64,000 nucleotides of DNA from an uncultured Candidatus Saccharibacteria bacterium (GTDB lineage: Bacteria; Patescibacteriota; Saccharimonadia; Saccharimonadales; Saccharimonadaceae), in the NCBI GenBank assembly GCA_948614045.1, contig CAPFSK010000004.1, positions 15,326-79,325 of the forward strand, read 5' to 3'. A program made the position numbers and the translations under genes. The first letter of the stretch is position 1, and each line of letters opens with the position of its first letter. Below are positions 60,145 to 64,000 of the stretch, piece by piece. The notes beneath the pieces are model-generated. The model was not told the DNA's origin and ran no database searches. It saw only the letters and a list, made by a program, of their open reading frames with translations.

Positions 60145-61149
60145 TTATTTATCCCAGTCGAAACCCTCGCCGAAATGCCCATATCGAGCGGTCGGCTCGT
60201 AGATCGGACGTTTCAGGTCAAGATATTTGATAATTCCCTGCGGAGTAAGGTCGTAGCCGGAGATCTGTTCGGTCTGTCCGTCGATGATGACGGTGGCTTC
60301 GAGTGGTTCGGCGTGACCAATGGCGTAAGCGAGACGGACGAAAACTTCGTGAGCGTTACGGTTATGTAGATAATCGACGGCGATGCGGCGCGCCATATAA
60401 GCGGCGGAGCGGTCAACTTTGGAGGGGTCTTTGCCGGAGAAAGCGCCGCCGCCAATCGGAATGCGCGGGCCGTAGTTGTCGACGATGAGCTTGCGACCGG
60501 TGAGACCGGTATCAGCTTCGAATCCGCCTTGGTGCCAGTCGCCAGCAGGGTTGAGATGTAGTTCGATTTCGGACTGGTCGGGAGCGGGAGATAGATTATG
60601 TTCAGTGATGAAGGCTTGGACGAGTTTTTTGAGCTCGTCCTGCGAAACATTTTGGAAGCTAGCGACGATGGAGTTAATCCAAGTTTCACCGTTTGCGCCG
60701 TCATGAATCGTGACTTGGGTCTTGCCGTCGTAGGGGTGTTTCGCGTAGATATATTGATTCAAACGACGTGAGAGTATGACTTCAAGCGGCAGGAGTTCAG
60801 GAGTCTCGTCGCAGGCGTAGCCGATCATGATCCCCTGGTCGCCAGCGCCGCCCGTGTCGACACCTTGGGCGATTTCGGGACTTTGTTCGACGAGATTTAA
60901 CATGACTTTCATGTCATCACCTGCGATACGGTGGGCAATATTCTCAATATCGACATTTTTAGCATTAGAGGTAACTTCACCGGTAATGAAAATTTGTTTA
61001 TGGCCACCACAGACTTCGACGGCGACACGAGAATTGGGGTCTTCGGCGAGATAGGCGTCGAGGACGGCGTCAGAAATTTGGTCACAGAGTTTGTCGGGGT
61101 GTCCTGGCGAAACGCTTTCCGCCGTGCGATAAATCGTATAGTTTTCCAT
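60145..61149 (-). CDS. metK: S-adenosylmethionine synthetase
   Basis: Makes SAM from methionine and ATP. Seen: ESVSPGHPDKLCDQISDAVLDAYL, GEVTS, GAGDQGIMIGYACDETPELLPL, TGLTGRKLIVDNYG, GGGAFSGKDPSKVDRSAAYMAR. The 334-aa length is about 50-60 shorter than classic MetK. The strand before TGLTGRK reads GDWHQGGFEAD instead of a FVIGGP-type motif, so it belongs to a divergent subfamily. AGTATA (TATACT on the minus strand, 61156-61161) ends 6 nt before the ATG. Confidence 0.93.
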   Translation of the reverse strand: MENYTIYRTAESVSPGHPDKLCDQISDAVLDAYLAEDPNSRVAVEVCGGHKQIFITGEVTSNAKNVDIENIAHRIAGDDMKVMLNLVEQSPEIAQGVDTGGAGDQGIMIGYACDETPELLPLEVILSRRLNQYIYAKHPYDGKTQVTIHDGANGETWINSIVASFQNVSQDELKKLVQAFITEHNLSPAPDQSEIELHLNPAGDWHQGGFEADTGLTGRKLIVDNYGPRIPIGGGAFSGKDPSKVDRSAAYMARRIAVDYLHNRNAHEVFVRLAYAIGHAEPLEATVIIDGQTEQISGYDLTPQGIIKYLDLKRPIYEPTARYGHFGEGFDWDK

Positions 61150-61155
61150 ATCACC

Positions 61156-61176
61156 AGTATATACTTATGTTATAAT
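61156..61176. promoter_or_regulatory. Divergent metK / glycosyltransferase -10 boxes
   Basis: The minus-strand TATACT at 61156-61161 ends 6 nt from the metK ATG and the plus-strand TATAAT at 61171-61176 ends 9 nt from the glycosyltransferase ATG. Both genes share a 36-bp intergenic space with no room for leaders. Confidence 0.6.
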
Positions 61177-61185
61177 AAGGGCAAG

Positions 61186-62400
61186 ATGAGAATTGCGATT
61201 TTTACGGATATTTATGCGCCGTGGAGTAATGGTGGAATTGCTTCGTCGATTAAGGCGCAGAAAGATGAACTGGAAAAATTAGGACACCGAGTGACGGTGT
61301 TTTGTCCGGGGTTTAATGCGCGCGAGAAAAACGTGATTACGGTGCCGAGCTATAAGCATTTGAGAGTTAATGGTGCGGTGATGGCGCGGATGCCGGACGT
61401 AGTGGAGGAGTTTGTTCTAGAAAAAGTGCCAGATTTTAATAAATTTGATGTCGTGCATGTAAATTACGAGGCGGGTTGTAGCATTGCGGGGATTCGGTTG
61501 GCGAAGAAGTTCGGGATTCCGTTGGTACAGACGATGCATGGTCGAGAAGATCAGGCGATTGCGATGAACGTGCCAGGTCCATTTAAGCGACTGGTGGCGG
61601 GGTGGTTGAATAGGAAGCATCGTAAGTATCTTGAGCATGGCGTGCGGGTGAAACGAGACAAGTATCAGGCGCCGACGAAAACGCGAGCGAAGATGTGGGA
61701 GATGATGGTGAACCATGCGAATCAGGCGGATGTCGTAACGACGCCTTCGGGTCATTTTGCGAAAAAGTTGGAACATTATGGTGTCGAAAGGCCGATTATC
61801 GCGATGTCGAATGGTGTAGCGGATGAGTTAGTGAACGAGGATTTTGCGGAACGTGAATTGGAAGACGGTGCGGTGCTGAAGATGATTTGGAATTCGCGTT
61901 TGTCGCGCGAGAAGCGGATTTTGCCGTTTCTACGGGCGGTGGCGGAGTTGAAACGACCATATATATTATATGTTTATGGGTGTGGTAATGACTATAAGCG
62001 GGCACAACGTTTTGCAAAGAAGCACGGGATGAAAGTAAAGTTTTATGGTGAGACGCCGCGGAAGAAGATTCTGGCGAGGATGCGAGAGGCGCATCTTGGG
62101 ATTATGGCGTCGTATAATTTTGATACGCAGGGTATGACGCTCTTGGAAGCAGAAGCGACAGGGCTGCCAGTGTTCTTCTGTGATCCGGAGATGATGGAAG
62201 TGGTGCCACGGGAGAGCTTTGTGATCGCGGGCGGTCCGGAGTCGGAAGCGATGGCGATTGCACTGGAAAATATGCCGGCGGAAAAGGTGGCGAAGATGAG
62301 TAAGAATATGCTGAAGAATCGGCAGGAAGTTTTGCAATCGAAACAAGCGAAGAAGCTGATTGCGGTTTATCGGCAGGCGATCAAAGAAGCGAAAAAATAA
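61186..62400 (+). CDS. GT4 family glycosyltransferase
   Basis: A 404-aa GT-B enzyme. MRIAIFTDIYAPWSNGGIASSIKAQ and HVNYEAGCSIAG in the acceptor domain; NSRLSREKRILPFLRAV, YGCGNDYKRAQ, FYGETPRKKI and the E-x7-E-like FDTQGMTLLEAEATGLPV in the donor domain. Probably builds a glycolipid or surface glycan. The ATG at 61186 is used because the longer frame to 60931 runs inside metK. Confidence 0.9.
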   Translation: MRIAIFTDIYAPWSNGGIASSIKAQKDELEKLGHRVTVFCPGFNAREKNVITVPSYKHLRVNGAVMARMPDVVEEFVLEKVPDFNKFDVVHVNYEAGCSIAGIRLAKKFGIPLVQTMHGREDQAIAMNVPGPFKRLVAGWLNRKHRKYLEHGVRVKRDKYQAPTKTRAKMWEMMVNHANQADVVTTPSGHFAKKLEHYGVERPIIAMSNGVADELVNEDFAERELEDGAVLKMIWNSRLSREKRILPFLRAVAELKRPYILYVYGCGNDYKRAQRFAKKHGMKVKFYGETPRKKILARMREAHLGIMASYNFDTQGMTLLEAEATGLPVFFCDPEMMEVVPRESFVIAGGPESEAMAIALENMPAEKVAKMSKNMLKNRQEVLQSKQAKKLIAVYRQAIKEAKK

Positions 62401-62404
62401 AACT

Positions 62405-62424
62405 AGCGGCTCATGTGAGCCGCT
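62405..62424 (-). terminator. Terminator hairpin between convergent genes
   Basis: AGCGGCTCA/TGAGCCGCT stem of 9 bp, followed on the minus strand by AGTTTTATTTTTTC. It should stop transcripts of the CDP-alcohol transferase gene and may serve both directions. Confidence 0.7.
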
Positions 62425-62505
62425 ATGGGTTGTCGGAATGGTTGGCGGTGCGAGATGTTGCGTATTGTGGGCTTGTCCGCCTGTAGGACCTTGTCCAGCT
62501 TTGGA

Positions 62506-63096
62506 CTAAAGTTTCGTCTTCACTTCCGTCAAACGGTTAAGTTTGCAAACGAATAAAAGCAATCCGATTGCGCAGAAGATAACCGTGACAGTTATCTTGG
62601 CGGCGAGTGGCCAGGCTGTACTCCAGAGGAGTAATCCGACTGCGAAGACAATTAGCGCGACATAAAGCCAGCGTCGAATCAGGACGATACAGTTGCCGAG
62701 CCGAGGCTTAGTTTTAAGCCAGTTGAGCCGGAGTGGCGGAAAATCGTAGGCTAAGGTTTGAATGGAAAGGCCGATAACGAATGCTCCGACGAGAGCTGCG
62801 GTGCCAATTGCGCGACTGATACAGGCCGCAACATAGACACAGGTTACGGTTCCGAGCAATAGATCTGACAATTGATCGATTTCGCTGGCGTATCTGCGCC
62901 ACCAGCGATATTTGCCATCGTCGGGGTAGTGATAGCGCCGCGCCAGCGGTCCGTCAACCGCATCAAAAATCTGTCCAACGAAGAATACGCAAAGGGCGTA
63001 TTCGGGCTTGGTATGGTACCAAGCCATTCCGAGAATGATAAAAGCACAGCAACATTCAAGTAGCGTGCAAACGTCAGCTAAATGGTACTTCTTCAT
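62506..63096 (-). CDS. CDP-alcohol phosphatidyltransferase family protein
   Basis: A 196-aa membrane protein. The signature DxxDGxxAR...DxxxD is seen as DAVDGPLARRYHY and SEIDQLSDLL. The family transfers a phosphatidyl group from CDP-diacylglycerol to an alcohol. The exact lipid product is not decidable here. The ATG at 63096 has GGAGGTGG close upstream; a longer frame to 63114 has none. Confidence 0.87.
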   Translation of the reverse strand: MKKYHLADVCTLLECCCAFIILGMAWYHTKPEYALCVFFVGQIFDAVDGPLARRYHYPDDGKYRWWRRYASEIDQLSDLLLGTVTCVYVAACISRAIGTAALVGAFVIGLSIQTLAYDFPPLRLNWLKTKPRLGNCIVLIRRWLYVALIVFAVGLLLWSTAWPLAAKITVTVIFCAIGLLLFVCKLNRLTEVKTKL

Positions 63097-63268
63097 AAAA
63101 CCACCTCCAGTCACAATAGTAAGAAGTTTGCTGATGTTCTAGATTATATCAAGAAAAGTTGGAAAAGTCAAATCTACAAAAAGCTATTGCTAATTAAGTT
63201 ATTGTGATATACTTAGAAGGTTGGTGTGAAAAAAGTACCATGCACTTGAAAAGGAAGGTGGAACTTTT

Positions 63269-63727
63269 ATGTTGAAAATTAAGAAATTCGTAGCCACAGC
63301 TTTGGCTTGCGCGATGGTATTCGCCATGTCCGCTACGGCATTTGCGGCCGAGAATGAAGTAGCAGTAGGGGAATCAGTTTCAGATAGTATCGCCGACAGT
63401 GATGCTGTCAGTCCTCGTACTACTAAAATTATTGCAGTCAGCAATGGCTATGTAAATATGACGGGCAATGACCTGCGAGCTCCCCATGGCAACGGCTGGT
63501 TTTATTACCAGGTAAGTAGCGGCGGGTACGATGGATGGAGTTATAAGATTAATTGTCTGATGTATGATTCTAACGGTAACGTGGTCTGGCGTGGGGACGA
63601 TATATGCGGAGTTGCAGCAAATGGTAAGCTTGAATATGGCGGTAATGTCGTACGAATTGATTTGCAAATTGCTCCGCGAACTATACTCACTTCAGTGAAG
63701 ACTTTTAATGTTACTGTAACGTATTAA
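63269..63727 (+). CDS. Small secreted protein
   Basis: A 152-aa protein with a textbook signal peptide (basic start, hydrophobic core, cleavage after AFA). The mature part has a beta-rich, Y/G/W pattern with NGYVNMTGND and two Cys, possibly a disulfide. The gene looks like Firmicutes secreted proteins in style. GGAAGGTGG lies upstream of the ATG. No family recognised. Confidence 0.75.
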   Translation: MLKIKKFVATALACAMVFAMSATAFAAENEVAVGESVSDSIADSDAVSPRTTKIIAVSNGYVNMTGNDLRAPHGNGWFYYQVSSGGYDGWSYKINCLMYDSNGNVVWRGDDICGVAANGKLEYGGNVVRIDLQIAPRTILTSVKTFNVTVTY

Positions 63728-63820
63728 TACCGTCAAGAATAACTTTGCGGTTTTAGTTTGAAGTATAGATAACGGCTTAGTAGCTTATTTAGACCAGAAA
63801 GCATGGTTTTCACCCAACGC

Positions 63821-63847
63821 ATCCCTGACTTCGGTCGGGGATTTTTT
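63821..63847 (+). terminator. Terminator of the small secreted protein
   Basis: ATCCC-T-GAC TTCG GTC-G-GGGAT stem followed by TTTTT. Confidence 0.85.
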
Positions 63848-63882
63848 CATGCATTGTATTAAGCGCGTGATACAATAGTAAT

Positions 63883-64000
63883 ATGACAATCAAATTAGAA
63901 AATCTTAATAAAAAGTACGGTAAAAAACCTGTGCTCTTCGATATCAACCTAGAGATTCCGACTGGTAGCTTCACGATGCTGCGAGGCGTGAGTGGGTCGG
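63883..64000 (+). CDS. ABC transporter ATP-binding protein, 5' part
   Basis: The frame begins MTIKLENLNKKYGKKPVLFDINLEIP, a typical ABC ATPase start, and runs off the window just inside the Walker A region (LRGVSGS). TACAAT at 63871-63876 ends 6 nt before the ATG, so the mRNA is probably leaderless. Confidence 0.85.
   Translation, partial: MTIKLENLNKKYGKKPVLFDINLEIPTGSFTMLRGVSGS

Noticed and set aside
60931..61185. N-terminal extension of the glycosyltransferase
   Set aside because: The upstream frame lies within metK, and the conserved MRIAIFTDIYAPWSNGG start is at 61186.

Overview
The window looks like a chromosomal segment of a Candidatus Saccharibacteria (TM7, CPR) genome. The evidence is a compact gene set, a shortened dcw cell-division cluster, RNase J, dprA, sortase-linked surface proteins, many anchored proteins of unknown function and no biosynthetic operons. 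No 16S gene is present, so the assignment rests on gene content and style.

Layout. 1-4.1 kb: partial membrane protein, RNase J and an exported HExxH protein. 4.1-8.3 kb: Clp operon (clpC, a membrane HELLH protein, clpP) behind a CIRCE-overlapped promoter. 8.3-9.3 kb: a 280-nt nested hairpin, two lectin-like 61-codon cassettes and twin palindromes. 9.3-13.8 kb: RNase HI, a sorting-signal protein, a CYTH-like protein, a small RNA/small ORF locus, a DUF4868 (KwaB-like) protein and a membrane protein. 13.9-22.3 kb: dcw cluster (rsmH, ftsL-like, ftsI, mraY, a 38-aa membrane peptide, ftsW, murG, ftsQ-like). 22.6-30.7 kb: Fic and SocA/Panacea-like genes behind a type IV secretion coupling-type ATPase, a sigma region 4/HARE-HTH protein and topA. 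31-36 kb: a probable ncRNA divergent from dprA, then pth, tRNA-Val, prfA and prmC. 36-39.5 kb: an accessory island with a structured leader, an 843-aa surface repeat protein and a ~520-nt highly structured RNA carrying six similar tetraloop hairpins. 39.5-51.2 kb: envelope proteins (DUF3048, DUF4367-like, PEGA, sortase, large exported protein), gltX, tRNA-Leu and a third cassette. 51.2-57.8 kb: Y-family polymerase with YolD-like partner, NUDIX, and two ABC systems, one with a 13-G tract inside its promoter and one under a GntR repressor. 57.8-64 kb: VanY-type carboxypeptidase, membrane protein, GNAT, metK, glycosyltransferase, CDP-alcohol phosphatidyltransferase, small secreted protein and the start of another ABC ATPase.

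About seventeen genes have a TATAAT-like -10 box ending 6-9 nt before the start codon, so much of the region is probably expressed from leaderless mRNAs. The strongest candidates for undescribed biology are the three gapless 61-codon cassettes, the multi-hairpin RNA at 38970-39493, the giant hairpin at 8351-8632, the ncRNA opposite dprA and the poly-G promoter. All function calls are from reading the sequence; no database search or folding program was run.
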